Assembly: GCA_025738555.1 (NCBI GenBank)
Contig: JAOVFP010000018.1
Span: forward strand, 1,178,001 to 1,242,000
Length of the DNA: 64,000 bases
Source of the DNA: Cyathus striatus
Lineage: Eukaryota > Basidiomycota > Agaricomycetes > Agaricales > Nidulariaceae
Direction of reading: 5' to 3'
Made by a program: the position numbers and the translations under genes. Of the stretch, positions 47,720 to 60,660 are shown piece by piece (the first letter of the stretch is position 1; each line of letters opens with the position of its first letter). The notes beneath the pieces were generated by a model. The model worked only from the letters and a program-made list of their open reading frames with translations. It searched no databases and was not told the origin of the DNA.

Positions 47720-48911
47720 CAGGGGGGTGCCTTTCAAGCAATCCATGAAAGTAACCTATCCCATCACCCCATGGGAAGTGGCTGTGGCTGCACGTGGAAA
47801 TGGTCTGTAATCAATTGCTGGAATCTCATGCTTTACTCTACTAAGCAGTAAAGCAGTATGTAGACTTATGAACTGGTGTAAGAACTACAAAATTTGGTGC
47901 CACTATGTATTCTGTTATATGGTAGTAATTTGATCATAGAATAGTTACATCCAGATTATGTCTACACATCCCCTTATAATAAATTATATCAGTAATCACA
48001 GCTTACAAGTGTATGTAATGTGGTGTGTACCAAGTAAGTATACTAGCTGTGTATAATATCAGAGGCAAAGCATAACATTCATATACCTTTACAATGCATT
48101 GATGATTTCATTCCAAGCTTAATTGAAAGATGTACTAAATAGTAGTATATATTACAAGTATGGTTATATGCATAATGTATAATACACAGTACTATGAAAA
48201 GTCAGGTCCAAACCAAGTCCAAACAGCCAATACTCATCAGCTCATCCATTTCTGTTTATTATTCTTCTTCTATAAATTTTAGGGCACATTGAAAATGAAA
48301 TATTACTGTGTGTTAAAAGTCAGTACATGGTAACAACAATTGTCTGAAGCACTAGTAGAATTTGTACACCATAGAAATTCTTATTAACAGATGAATAGTA
48401 ACTTCATAAAATATAACCAAAACATGGAGTTGAACTTATTTTCACTTGCACCACTTGTAAGTTCAATCACACAACAAAAAAGCACTAGCACAGAAATCAG
48501 CCAATGTTAGCAACATATGACACCCAGAAACAACATACTTGTAAATAAACAAATCACTAACAATATAATGATGGAATGAATCAATAGAATACACTTACCT
48601 CATGACCAAGAAAGAAGTTAAGTAATATATGTTCCAGTGAGAACAGGGAAGACCAATGAAAGGGTAGCATGTCGAGCTTTTTCTGACAGAGATTTTTAAA
48701 TATTTGACTGGCAATAAATAAATACATTGAAGAAGAGATGATATTATGCAGGATAGGTCAGGATGGGTCCAGTTGATGAACTGGACCACTTGCCCAGAAT
48801 ATGTCTGCACTAGGTTGCCACTTGGCAATCATTTCTGCATGTGACCACAGCTACTTCCCATGGGGTGATGGGATAGGTTACTTTCACAGATTGCTCAGAA
48901 GGCACCCCCTG
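47720..48911. mobile_element. hAT MITE, 1.19 kb
   Basis: Starts CAGGGGGGTGCC and ends with GGCACCCCCTG. The TIR extends about 90 bp with GAAAGTAACCTATCCCATCA and CCCCATGGGAAGT in both arms. The 8-bp duplication GTTCAAAC (47712-47719, 48912-48919) fits nTnnnnAn. The interior is AT-rich and non-coding. Confidence 0.9.
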
Positions 48912-48919
48912 GTTCAAAC

Positions 48920-50229
48920 TATGCAACTATATCATGCTCTGCTAATTTATTTATAATATAAGTAAGTAAAGTAAGTAATAAACTACTAATTAATACAAGC
49001 TACCCAGAATCCATATGGATTCCAGGTGGAATTCAGTATAGCAAATTCCTTCAGAATTCTGGCTGAAGGGTGGAATTTGGCCAATAATCCAGATTCCATG
49101 TGGTATTCATCTGGAGAACACCTGGACCAGAAAACTGAAATTTGGCAGGTGTCTCTGCCAAAACAAGTCCACCTGGAGTCTAGATGGAGTCCATGGAATG
49201 GCTGGAAATTCTGTGGAAATTCCTCAGACTTTTCAGGGAGTCCATGGATTCTGTCCAGACTCTGAGAGGAATTTAGAGGGGAGTGTAAAGACCTTCTTTA
49301 TACAGCCATATACCATATACAGTACAGTGTACAGCCCTAATAGGAAGGTCATTGGGTGGAATAAGTATAGATAAGTATGTAATGACTAGCACACTGGGTC
49401 AAGACATCTGAAGAGTACAACACTGAAAAAACACAAGGATAAACAAGTGGAACTCAACTTCAAAGGACAGTACATGATCCAAGCAACCAGATGATTCAGT
49501 GTGGGACACCCATAAACACATATACTGCACCCTTTCAACCAACTGTTCAATAATGCATTACACAATGCCATGAACTTGAACAAATATACCTATTGTCATG
49601 CATCACAGCTCCCCATGAACAGAGGTACAAGGAGATATTCAAAATCATAAAATAAAATTATTGCCTTTTGTGAAAAATTTAGCTGCAAATCATTTAGTGA
49701 TGAACAGATCCTCAATTTGTCATGCATCACACTGACCCTTGAACAGAGGATCCAACTGTTCATTGCCATCACAGCATAACTTGATGAACATTTGGTCAAA
49801 AGGGTGCAGTAGCCACACACACTTAATGGCTAGTCAACTCCAAAGTCCACCAGATCAACTCATTGGCCAACCCAAAATTCTATAGACATAATGTTTCAAG
49901 AATTTGAGTCAGGAATTTGTGGGCACAGGTGGGGGGAGGGATGCATAGTAGCAGCTGAATACAAGGAACAAAAGTCCAACATGTTGGCTATGGACAACTG
50001 TGGATGCATGATGGGAAATGGCTGATACTGGAACTCCAGATCAAAATTATCTGATCATGTAACTTTAGAGCAGGACAATGGGAATAACTTTTAATCCCCA
50101 CCTCAGCACTCAGCAGCCACTGTGCATTTTTACAGTGTTCTATTTCTGCTTGAATTCTACCTGTTACCAACCTCATCTCTGTAATCAGTGTGTCATTTAT
50201 TCTCATTGTGCTGTAGAAGATCCCTTTTG
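48920..50229. other. no gene recognised
   Basis: Contains a GGATTCCA/GGAATTC-rich stretch (49010-49260), a MITE-like end (49290-49350, complement TAGGGCTGTACAC) and a direct repeat of TGTCATGCATCACA with CCCxTGAACAGAGG (49595 and 49717). No coding evidence. Confidence 0.45.
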
Positions 50230-50236
50230 ATTGAAG

Positions 50237-51848
50237 TGGGGATCACCAATCGGGCATGTCACACTCCTGTCACGCAGTCACATGCCCTCCAGCTTTGACC
50301 CAGTAGAATAACTTTTCATACACACTATCTACATCTTTCAAATAAATTGCATATTGGACGCTTATATGTGTTCTTTTATGATATGTAATTGAATTATTTT
50401 TTACTCCACTATGATTTCCATAAATTGGCATATAGCACCAACTCCCTGCCAAAATAGGCATCAAAACAGTATTTTTGCATCTTTAATTCAGATTTAAACT
50501 ATCTGGTACTGAATCATTGGTAAAATATGTTGAAAAAAGCAATTGTAACAAATGTATTGACTCGGAATTTCGAAAAAAAAATCAGAAGTATGTAATCTTG
50601 CAGTGAACAGTGCCATATCTCACCTTAAAAGTGCGAAATTAAATATTCGGGCTTAAACATTTTGTACTCATATGTGACCTGAGTATTATTTATCACTACA
50701 GCTAGATGAAAAAATGTGATTTAGAGAAGCAGATGTAGTTACAAGTTTCGCCCTGCCAAAGAGCGTGGGAAAGTACTACAGTGTTCACCTAATGGGTGAG
50801 TTAACTTCGCCATAGACTGCAATTCTCTTTTAAATAACAAGTATTATGCATAATAACACAGTAGATTCAATGAATTGTAACCAGGTCATTTTTAATATGT
50901 GTAGATCTTTAGTATAATCATGGTATAATGCAATGATTCTGCATAAAGAGGCATAAAATCAGTATTCCTGCATCTAGTCACCAGTATCTTACTTGTTTGA
51001 CGAGGTCCCATAACAAAAAATACATAATTAAATATGGGGAACAAAAATATTGACTTATATTCCCCAGAAAACTTTCTTTACATTTGAATCATGCATGTTA
51101 GATGTCATTATCTTATGGTATAAGTCACAAAATAAATATTTGGTTTCAATAGGTTCATTCTCCTGTTTTTACTTAATTATTTTTGTCACTGACACCAGCT
51201 GTAAAATCGGGATTCTGTGAAGCTACTGAGGATATAATGCCGCTCTGCCAAAGAGCGTGGGAAAATATTGTGGAATGGTGCGAGGTGGCACACATATGAT
51301 CAATAAGTGTCCGTTTAATGCAATTTCATTGACTATACACTCTTAAATCTTATATATACTATTCTGTAAGGTTTATATGAGAGAAACATAACAATAAAAT
51401 AGCCTACTCTCATTATTTTTGTCAACAACCCATTATTTCAGCAAACTTCTTGTACATCACTGAGTTTATTGCATATTCCATACTGTTTATGATAACTACC
51501 TATAAGTCATATATTTATATAAGAACAAATGTATCAAATAAGATATATGGAAGGGTTTACAGGCTTTGAAACAGAGATGTGATGGATATATGAGCTATGA
51601 CTATAATGTGACTCAATAAGGTGAGAAAGAATATACATATATATACCTTAATTAACCTTTTATTTCCAACATAAATACTTAAACATAAATGGGACATGTA
51701 TAATAGTATTACAGAACAAAAATAATGAAGAGAAACACCCAAGATTCTACATTACTGTACCAGTTTTATCTTGGGTCAAGGATTTGGGCGCGTGACGTCA
51801 CACTGTGTGACGTCACGCTCAACGCCATATAGGGATTGGTGATCCCCA
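50237..51848. mobile_element. TIR element with TGGGGATCACCAATC ends, 1.6 kb
   Basis: Perfect 15-bp TIR TGGGGATCACCAATC (50237) and its complement ending at 51848, flanked by ATTGAAG (50230-50236, 51849-51855). The 7-bp duplication becomes 8 bp if a base is shared, so hAT-like is possible but not certain. An internal direct repeat CTGCCAAAGAGCGTGGGAAA occurs at 50754 and 51244. No coding capacity. Confidence 0.75.
51790..51818. promoter_or_regulatory. perfect palindrome with two CRE-like TGACGTCA sites
   Basis: 14-bp arms GCGTGACGTCACAC around a single T. Each arm carries TGACGTCA, the bZIP ATF/CREB consensus. It lies in the subterminal part of the 50237-51848 element. Function as a binding site is inference; it may instead serve the transposase. 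Confidence 0.55.
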
Positions 51849-51859
51849 ATTGAAGTTCT

Positions 51860-52900
51860 ACAGCCATCAGATAATGTCTCCCAGTCTCCATGGAAGCCCT
51901 GGCCCTATATGTATTACTTATTACTAGTTACAGAAGTTGACCTATGATATCTGGGCCCTGGCACTGCTTATCCCAGCTTATCCTGTTTCTGTGTCTTTGG
52001 TGTCTCTCCTCTTCACTGTGGGATGTTGACATGCTCTCTCTCATTCAAATTGTGTACCTAGCAACTAGAAATACCCTATCATCAAAATGTCTCACAAGTA
52101 ATCTGGAAATCAAGCCAAGCCAAGCCTCATCACTGCAAAATCAGCTTATCTTAGACTCAAGATTCCAATTGCATTGACTATGAACCAAGCATGTTCTGCT
52201 AACCATACCATGGGCATAGTACTTATCTACCCAACAGCTGCCCTTCATTCAGCAGTAATAGGGCCCTGGATTTACTATTAGAGCAACCCTTCAATGGCCT
52301 GACAGCAACATTGATCCAAGGCTTGTTGGGATTTAACTAATATAAATTGGGCTGTATTCATATTTTGTAAACCACTTTGCAATGCATATTGATTTAGTCA
52401 GTAACACATTATTTCAGTGCATGCACCTATTGTATAACAGTATGTTAAGATTCATGTATTTATTACATCCAATGCCAATGATACAATACTCAATTACATG
52501 GACTACTAAGGTGGCCCTGTATCCCTCAAATAAAGTAAGTAACACATTATTATAACAGTCTGGAGCTTGAGAGTAGTGTAGCCACTTCTGGAAACAGCAG
52601 AAGAATTTTTCTGGAGTCATCCCACCTACCATACCATTGTTAAGTAGCTATCTGCCAGAATGAAGCAAAAATAAAGTGGGCTATGATGCATGTTGTATTC
52701 AGTACCAAGTTCTCATCTTTGGGTCACTGTGCTATGGTCAATTTACTGCATTACAGTTAATGTCTGTCTCAGGTTCACCGCAAACAAAATTTAAACACTA
52801 TATAACTCAGCAAGCAGAACTCCCATTTCATACCATGTTCATTCCATTCCTATCAACAACACCTTTCACCTCCTCACCTTCCAGCCAATGAAAATTATTC
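51860..52900. other. no gene recognised
   Basis: Unique AT-rich sequence. It could contain upstream exons of the Gly/Ser-rich fragment that starts at 52904, but none could be assigned. Confidence 0.4.
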
Positions 52901-52903
52901 CAG

Positions 52904-53191
52904 TGCAAAGGCAGCAGAGGAGGTGGCAGTGGTGGCAGTGGTGGAGGAAGTCATGGTGGAAGTTCAAGTAGCAGTGGGAGCAGTAAAAGTGGGGGAAGCT
53001 CTTCATCTGGTGGAAAATCTGCATTTCCTCTCTCTTCTTCTGGGAAATCATTTTCTGTGTCTGCATCTTCGAGTGGGGGTATTCCAAAGAGCTCTATATC
53101 TTCCAGGGGATTTGCTGGTCATGAGGTTGGAGGTGGCACTCAAGGTCAAGTTTATGGGCAGCAAGAAAATTCTGGGCATGCACAAAAGTGA
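52904..53191 (+). pseudogene. Gly/Ser-rich protein, single exon fragment
   Basis: Preceded by the 3' splice-like TTATTCCAG, the frame reads CKGSRGGGSGGSGGGSHGG, a long Ser/Gly/Lys stretch, then SRGFAGHEVGGGTQGQVYG and stop at 53189. The low-complexity Gly/Ser block followed by a GGGTxxQVYG motif resembles a secreted or membrane protein group common in Agaricomycetes (from memory, unverified). The 3' end runs into GAGCATGA repeat sequence, so the natural C-terminus is probably lost. No upstream exon or signal peptide was identified. Confidence 0.45.
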
Positions 53192-54200
53192 GCATGAGTT
53201 GAGCATGCATGCACAGGGTCAAATTGCCACACTCACCTATTGAGTGTGAACATTCAACCCTGTGTGTGAATATCCTATATGTGAGCATGAATAAATTTTA
53301 TATGAGCATGAAAAAACTGGCTGTTATAAATCAACTATTACTATCATGATCATCGGCATGCAAAGTGACATAGTAATGCAAACTCGCATTTTTCGACCCA
53401 TACCCTTCACACACTTTCCTCAAAAAATCTCGGAATTGGAAGCGATATGTCTCATCTACTAAAATCTGCAAAATACGAGAGGATATTGCAATGTTTCATA
53501 AATACAGAATACTACTTATGTCTTACAAAACGCAAAAATTGTACTCTTTAGTTTCTAGCATCTGATATACTTACTCCAAAGAAACATAAGTTGGTAAAAA
53601 TGTTACTACTATATGATAGATCATATTGTAAAAGACAGAATGTAAATCGAGTAGGAGGAAGTAAAGATATTCTGTTTGAAGATGCAGAGCGTGACATCTG
53701 CTCTCGAGACGCATTGAATTCCAATCTCTGCTTGAAGATCCATCACGATCAAAGGGTCTTCGAAGGGACGACCTAACCGGACAATGCCGGGTTTTGCTTA
53801 CGAATCTCATCGCCGCGCCGTGACATAGCATGACAAAAGTTTGCAACTCCCTGATTTTGGACTAGGCCTCACTTTGCGCTTCATATAATGTCCTCCGGTA
53901 GGTTTTTATATATATAATTTGGAAGTAAGAACATTTAGATGTATTCCTATCGATTTGTAAAATTTGAAGTGGATACAAGCAATAATGAGGAAATCCGAAG
54001 GGATTTTTAAAAAAGTTTGCAACACCCTGAGCATGATAGTATAGTGGGTACCTGGTGTGCTGGGGTGTGTATTCAATATGATTTGGTATATATTAAGCAC
54101 TGTGATGTAGTAATCAAAGAAGTATATATATTACAAGCAGAATTGATTGATTAAATTTGGGATCCAGATTATAATAAGGGTGCCATTGATTTGAAATTAC
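53192..54200. other. no gene recognised
   Basis: AT-rich sequence with a more CpG-rich island at 53640-53830 (GAGCGTGACATCTG, CGCCGCGCCGTGACA). Both AAAGTTTGCAACTCCCTGA (53837) and AAAGTTTGCAACACCCTGA (54012) occur, a direct repeat of about 18 bp at 175-bp distance. Confidence 0.4.
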
Positions 54201-54214
54201 TAATACAAGACCAG

Positions 54215-54640
54215 AATGAGATTGATAGCATGAGCATGAATAAATATAATATTCACACCCATGCTCAAATGAATGAATTATAATTTAGAGTGAGCATGAA
54301 GTGAATATGTACATATCCATGCTCATGCTCACTTACAGCATCATGTTGAAATGAATTTTAATAGAGTGAGCATGATCATGAATAATACATATCCACACTC
54401 ATGCCCACTCTAAGCTAAAAGAAAAATATAAATTGCATACACTTGCAGTAGATATGTGTGAGCATGAATCAATGTCATGTTCATGCTCAAGTTCAAATGA
54501 ATTTTAACAGAGTAAGCATGATAGTGAATAACACATATCCATGATCATGCTCACTCTAAGTTAAAAGAAATATGTGTGAGCATGAATAGATTTCACATTC
54601 AAGCAAATTTAATAGAGAGTGAGCATGAGTATGGCAGTCA
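54215..54640. repeat. GAGCATGA-based satellite
   Basis: Three diverged units of roughly 110-130 bp with GTGAGCATGA, AATTTTAATAGAGTGAGCAT, CACATATCCATGCTCATGCTCA and CTCTAAGTTAAAAG. Single GAGCATGA words also occur at 53185-53310 and 35500-35720. Confidence 0.7.
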
Positions 54641-55013
54641 AAGTGCACATTTAATAAGGTGTGCAAACATTTCAGGCACTGTTCAGCACACACACTTTTG
54701 GTCCCAGTGCAAACATTTTATTTGAGCACAAACATTTTCAGTAGTGCAAATATTTCAGTTCAGGCTGTTCAGTGCATATCTTAGAAGTTCTTATAATTGA
54801 CAAAACCTTTTATTAGTCAAGTGCAATGTGTTTGTAAGAGTTGGGTTAATGTTTACAGTAGCACATAAGTAGACTTGCTTACATCACCACTCTTTAGTCT
54901 TTCTTACCATCATCCCTATGCCTGTGTAGCTAGTATCTCCCTATAGAACTGGTCTCATGCACTTGGGACTGAGGAAGGCTCACCCTGTAGAGGACTACAC
55001 CTCTACAGTGTTT

Positions 55014-57386
55014 CAACCACAAAAATTCATATTTTAGTAATAGATGGATACATTTAATTTGTCTAATTACAACTAAGTAGATGAGTAGATGGTATGGGAA
55101 CCTTACTCCAATTTGCTAGCCTTTCACTTCTTACATGTAAGCTCCCCTCTGCTGCATTACCACTCAAAAATCGTCCCCCCCATTCACTATCCCTCAATGA
55201 CAATCTAGTATTCATAATAAGTAGTCATGCAGGTGATAGAAGATTTTACCAGAGAAAAGAAACTTACAAGTCACATTGTACCTTGGTCTGCAACCTAGAT
55301 CAAACCTAGACTGACTTCTTGATGCACTGCAGCACTATTATTCTGCATATCACCACCCTTCAAGCCTACATTCAGTATGTCAGTATGTCCTATATTCACT
55401 TACTCATGCCAGGGGAATCAATGCTGGTGCATAGCGTAAGGCTTCAAAAAATACAGCAGTCCAGTTCCAGGTTGTTGTCAAGTTGGGGAAGCATCGGAAC
55501 AAAAGACAACCAAGATAAACATTGTGAGCTTCTGTGCAATGCCAAAGAGTCTGAGTGTCATGGGGTGTGTTTGCCAGAATTGTTGAGAGCTGCTGCTGAT
55601 AGATGGTGAACATATGCAATGGCAATAGTCACATAGCACTCATCATATCTGCCAAAAGCTTATCTAACTTAGATAAATGAGTCTGTCAATAAGAATGTAG
55701 TAAACAACTTATGCAGCCACAACCCCCACTATACAGTACAACCACCCAACACTGACAAGATTAGCACTACCAAGGTGCCCATGCCAGCTCCACCTCACTA
55801 CAAGTCCCCAGTATACAGCTACAGAAGAATGGAGGAAGACAAAAATGGGCACAAACTGCGAGGATCACCAACTGTCAAGAGCATAGCAGGAGATACCCTA
55901 AGGGGGCAATTGGAACTTGGGTTGTTGGACCAATGGATGTTCCTGGGAATGAGAAGTGGCATTGCACTGGCAACAGATGTTGTTGCCAAACATTACAAAC
56001 TAATGTGTACATAAAGGCACATGCACATTTTGTTGATATCTCACACTTAAACACATGATTATGTGTGTCACTGTCAATGTTACCTTGTGACTGTCTGGCT
56101 GTCAACCATTGCCAAGTCAATCTTCTGACTTGCTTCTGACTCATACTCTCATACTCCCATGTCATTCATTTTCATAGTGTTGTACTGGCCCCTCCCCTAT
56201 CTTTCAGCTGGAGTATGGCTGCTACAGCACATTATGAAAATTAGCTGTGTGGTGCATACTTTCTTTATCAATGTCTTTTCATGTTTGACATCCAGATATT
56301 CCAGTGACCTTTGAACTGTATTATTTCACCCATACACCATCTGCTTACTTTTGAATAGATTCCAATTCTGCTGCAGGCTAAGGGTACCCCTAGTATTCAA
56401 GGGGTTATGACAATGAGCAAGCATAGTTGACCTGATATGGGTGAGAGGGTGATGTACTATGAAAATGTACATGTATTTCAAATAAATATTATGGTGGATT
56501 TGTTAGATATTCAGGGTTGCACAGCTTCTTTGACAGCTGTCACTTGTCACCTGTCATACTTGACAGATCAGTGATTGACAGATACTTGATTGACAGATAT
56601 GTGATTGACAGATTGACAGCTGTCAGTTACCTTAGTTACAGGACTTTGGTTGGACTTTGGTAAACACCCTCAGTATATAAACACTCTGCAACTTGATAGT
56701 TGTTAACAAGTTTCCTCCTCATCTGGGTCTGTGTCAGTGTTTGTGTTTGAGTTCTTGCTCCTTTACCACTCTCTTTGCTCCATTATTATCCTCTTTGCTC
56801 TCAACCACCTTCTTTATTCTTTGTTACTTCTGACAGGATTGACTGTGCTACAGCATCAACTACTCTGTTTACCTGGTGCTGTCAATATACTGTATGTCCA
56901 GCCAATAATCCAAGTCTCCATCTTCCTGTGCATTGAGTGCCAGTGAAGGCAGTGCCATTAGTGACTCATGGTACATTCCCCTTTCTTTATAACTACTGGT
57001 ATAATGCTGATGGGATGGTTATGACAGGTGACTCTATCTGACCTCTATCTTCTTTACCATTGGTGTCATGCCTGAAGATATATGACTAGTATGCTTTTGG
57101 CAGTTTGTAAACTTGGATGTGGCTGTGGGGTATGGCTTGACAGGTTGTACCTGGATCAGAATCAGGATGTGGATGGGGTTGATGCTAGCAGCAGAGAACA
57201 CTGACCATAGCTAGTGAAATCTGCATGTGTGGCTGTTAGCAAATGCAGTGGGGGGAGCTTATGTGTATGAAGTGAAAGGCTAGCAAATTGGAGTAAGGTT
57301 CCCATACTATCTACTCATCTACTTGGTCATAATTAGACAAATTAAATGTATCCATCTATTACTAAAATATGAATTTTTTGTGCTTG
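55014..57386. mobile_element. TIR element Z, 2.4 kb, about 113-bp TIRs
   Basis: CACAAAAATTCATATTTTAG at 55018 and its complement ending at 57382 begin inverted repeats that stay collinear to 55130 and 57269 (GATGAGTAGATGG, GGGAACCTTACTCC, AATTTGCTAGCC) with few mismatches. GTGTT next to both ends is a candidate 5-bp duplication. The interior has no recognised transposase. The ORFs at 55319 and 55775 have no motifs. A TATA-containing module at 56500-56700 is shared with element X. Confidence 0.75.
56505..56705. promoter_or_regulatory. TATA-containing module with GATTGACAGAT repeats
   Basis: Short repeats GATTGACAGAT and CTGTCA (56535-56630) are followed by GGACTTTGG and AGTATATAAAC (56671-56681), then ACTTGATAGTTG. 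The same string order GGACTTTGG, AGTATATAAC, TTTGATAGTTG occurs at 60389-60436. It is promoter-like but no transcript is known. Confidence 0.4.
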
Positions 57387-57559
57387 AGTGTTAGCCAGAA
57401 TGATCATAAAAGTGTAGTGTTTTATGATTGCAGCAATCATCTATCTCATGATTGCCTGAGGGGTATTAGCCATTTGGATCATAAAAAGCCCAGGTTTTAT
57501 GAAAAAGTGATCACAAAATCCCTGACTTCCATGATCACTGCTAAAATCTAATGGTATTC

Positions 57560-58110
57560 ATTATTATTAGTGAATGTATGAGTGATCAAAGGTGATCATT
57601 GGATGTTATAATAGTGTATGATGGATATTAAAGGGCATATTGACTACTAATGAATACTAATGAATGTGGAAGTGATCATAAGTGATCATGATAGAATATA
57701 ATGGTGTATTATAGTGTGTAATGACTACTGGTGAATACTAATGGATGTGTAAGTGATCATGGTATGTTGTAATAGCATATTATAGTGCATAATGACTACT
57801 GGTGAATACTAATGGATGTGGAAGTGATCATAAGTGATCATGGTATAGTATAATGGTGTATTATAGTGTGTAATAACTACTAGTTAATACTAATGAATGT
57901 GGAAGTGATCATATGTGATCATGATATGTTATAATAGTGTTTTATAGTGTGTAATGACTACTGGCAAATACTAATGAATGTAGAAGTGATCATAAGTGAT
58001 CATGGTATGTTATAATAGCATATTATTGTGCATAATGCCTACTAGTTAATACTAATGAATGTAAAAGTGATCATAAGTGATCATTGTATAAATAATGGCA
58101 TATTAATTTA
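57560..58110. repeat. about 85-bp GATCA satellite, left arm of X
   Basis: Six units with GTGATCATAAGTGATCATGG, TATAATAGTGTATTATAGTG and ACTACTGGTGAATACTAATG. The inverted arm is split: 60690-60915 and 61700-61860. Confidence 0.9.
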
Positions 58111-58129
58111 TAAATGAATATAGAAATAT

Positions 58130-58345
58130 CACATTTTCTCACATGTCACGCCTGTCACGCCTGTCACGCTCGTCACATCCGTCACATATGTCACGAGTGT
58201 TTCGAATGTCACGCTCCACATATTTGTCACATATGTCACATATGTAGCATTTGTCATACTTGTCACACTTGTTGTGTATGTTATGTATGTCACACCTGTT
58301 ATGTACATCACATATGTCACATTTGTCCACCTTTCACATACTATT
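58130..58345. repeat. TGTCACGC/TGTCACAT array, left arm of X
   Basis: 9-bp periodic TGTCACGCC, TGTCACATC and TGTCACATA units. The complement forms 60430-60660. ORFs rich in Cys, His, Thr and Val in it are repeat translations. A further inverted pair AACCAGTGATCAA/ACCGAACATCTGATTGGC (58345-58378, 58882-58920) lies just inside. Confidence 0.85.
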
Positions 58346-58924
58346 GCCAATCAGATGTTCGGTTTGATCACTGGTTCATGTTGTTACAGGTGTGACAAGG
58401 TGTGACTGTTGGTGAAATTCAAACTCCATTGATTGTGTTGATGGCAATAGGCAGGTCCCTTAGTCAAGCTTTGCCAGGAGTTAAATTTTTGTCCTTTGTC
58501 CCTTGAATAGCTGCCTGGGTGTGAATTTCATAATCTGGATCATTGTACACATGGCTCTTACTGCTAGGACCAGCCATAGGAGACACTGAGGACTGAAATT
58601 AAATCCCATAACAAACACGACACAGTTCTTAAAGCATTGTCAACATTAACATGCCAAGAACAATAAGTGAATCCATCAATCAACCTGATCAAAACGATCA
58701 AAAAGTTCAGAATCTGCTATGCTGATATACGGCCAGTGTGACATCCTTCCAAAAGCATACATTTGAATTTTGAGCAATTCTCCATTAAAAAAAAAGGATA
58801 TTCATGTATTATACTATAGTTAGATGACATGTTTCAATTTTTGAAGCCAGAGAAGCTCAATAAAAGTGAGATATTTGCCCAACACGAACCAGTGATCAAC
58901 CCGAACATCTGATTGGCAATAGTA

Positions 58925-59545
58925 TGTCACATCTGTTATGCATAGCACATGTCTCATATATATCACACATGTCACACCTGTCATATTTGTCACATATGTC
59001 ACATGTCTCATGTATGTCACATATTTATGCATGTCACACCTGTTATGCGTGTCACATTTGTCACACGTGTCACAGTACGAATGTCACACTCCTCATATTT
59101 GTCACATCTGTTGTATATGTCATGTATGTAGCATTTGTCACACTTGTCACACTTTATATACATGTCACACCTGTTATGTATGTCACATTTGTCATGCATA
59201 TCACATTTATCTTACATGTCACACTTGTCAGATTCGTCACACTCGTCACACTCGTCACATATGTCACACATTTTACTACTGGTCATATATATCACACTTA
59301 TCACTCCCATCTGTCACAAATGTCATGCTTTCCACATCTGTCACCCTTTTTCCTATCTGTTATACCTGTCACACTCTTCAAGCATCATTCATATAACACT
59401 TATCATAATTTACACATTTGTCACATTTCTTACATATTTGTCACATTTTCCATGTCTGTTATATCTGTTATACATTTTCTCTCATTTTGTTACACTTTTC
59501 TTACATGTCACATTTTTCAGTTATATTACACATCATACTTCTATA
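58925..59545. repeat. TGTCACA array in the core of X
   Basis: Degenerate TGTCACATATGTCACA-type units, about 9 bp period, fading rightwards. The three overlapping plus-strand ORFs of 60-228 codons are artefacts of a period divisible by three. Confidence 0.85.
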
Positions 59546-60385
59546 AATATTACATACATTACAAATTGAAGATTCTATTTCATTCCCTTACTTCAAACCT
59601 GTTTTGGTGAACACATCTTTAGTGTACCAATCCTCAGTATTAAAATAGAAATATATGACTTGCTATAATATATCTGAATACAAAGAACTGCATTGTACAC
59701 AGCACACAAGTTGAAGTCAAGATTCTTATGTTTCTGATCTTTGTCAAAGCTCACATCAGTATTTAGACATCCATACAGTTACATGTGTAATAATTGTCTC
59801 AAGAATCTCATGTCAAATATGACATATATGACACTATGCCATCTGCAATCAGTTTGAAATTGTCAAGATTGATAGCCTTCACTGAGTTATGGGAATTATA
59901 CATTTTAAGCACTCACATGATTGTTACATTTAGCTACTTGTTATATTTAAGTCTCAGATGAGAGTAAGCTGAGAATCAGTTGAGACATCTGTGAGAATGA
60001 TACATACAACAGCTGATTATGTAGCAGTTCTTGCTTATGAATAGATAAGTACTAGTAGGACATGAAAACAGTATCATATTGACATCAAGACTTGAGACAT
60101 TAGAAAGTTATAAGTTTTAACAATAACATGGAACCATAGTAGAATGAGTGACATGAATAAAACAACACAATTGGACTAAACATGAAGTGAGACAAAGAGA
60201 TAAGAGATGTGATAGTGGGAAGATAGTATACAGTTAGTACTATGTGATATATTGGAAAAGATGTGATGGATGTGGTGAATAGGAAAAGTGTGAAATGTGA
60301 AACTTATCACGAAAGTTGCAACAGGTGGCAGGAAAGGTACAATATTAGATATTCTGGGTTGTACAGCCTCTGGTTCAGGCCTTGG
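59546..60385. other. core of element X, no gene recognised
   Basis: AT-rich, without ORFs of note. It ends in the TATA-containing module shared with element Z (60340-60440). Confidence 0.45.
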
Positions 60386-60429
60386 TAGGACTTTGGTTGA
60401 TAACTCTAGTATATAACCCCCTGTAATTT

Positions 60430-60660
60430 GATAGTTGACCAACATATGTGACAAGCATGACATGTAAGAATGTGATATGCATGATAAATGTGACATACAT
60501 AACAGGTGTGACATGTATAACAAGTGTGACAAGTGTGACAAATGCTACATATGTGACATATGTGACAAATATGTGGAGCGTGACATTCGAAACACTCATG
60601 ACATATGTGACGGATGTGACGAGCGTGACAGACGTGACAGGCGTGACATGTGAGAAAATG
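60430..60660. repeat. TGTGACA array, right arm of X
   Basis: Inverted copy of 58130-58345: GACGGATGTGACGAGCGTGA and GGAGCGTGACATTCGAAACA match the complement of the left arm with few changes. Confidence 0.85.

Noticed and set aside
36986..49350. One 12-kb element bounded by TAGGACTGTACAC and its inverted relative at 49350
   Set aside because: The ends are diverged and several independent elements lie between. Two separate MITE remnants are more likely.
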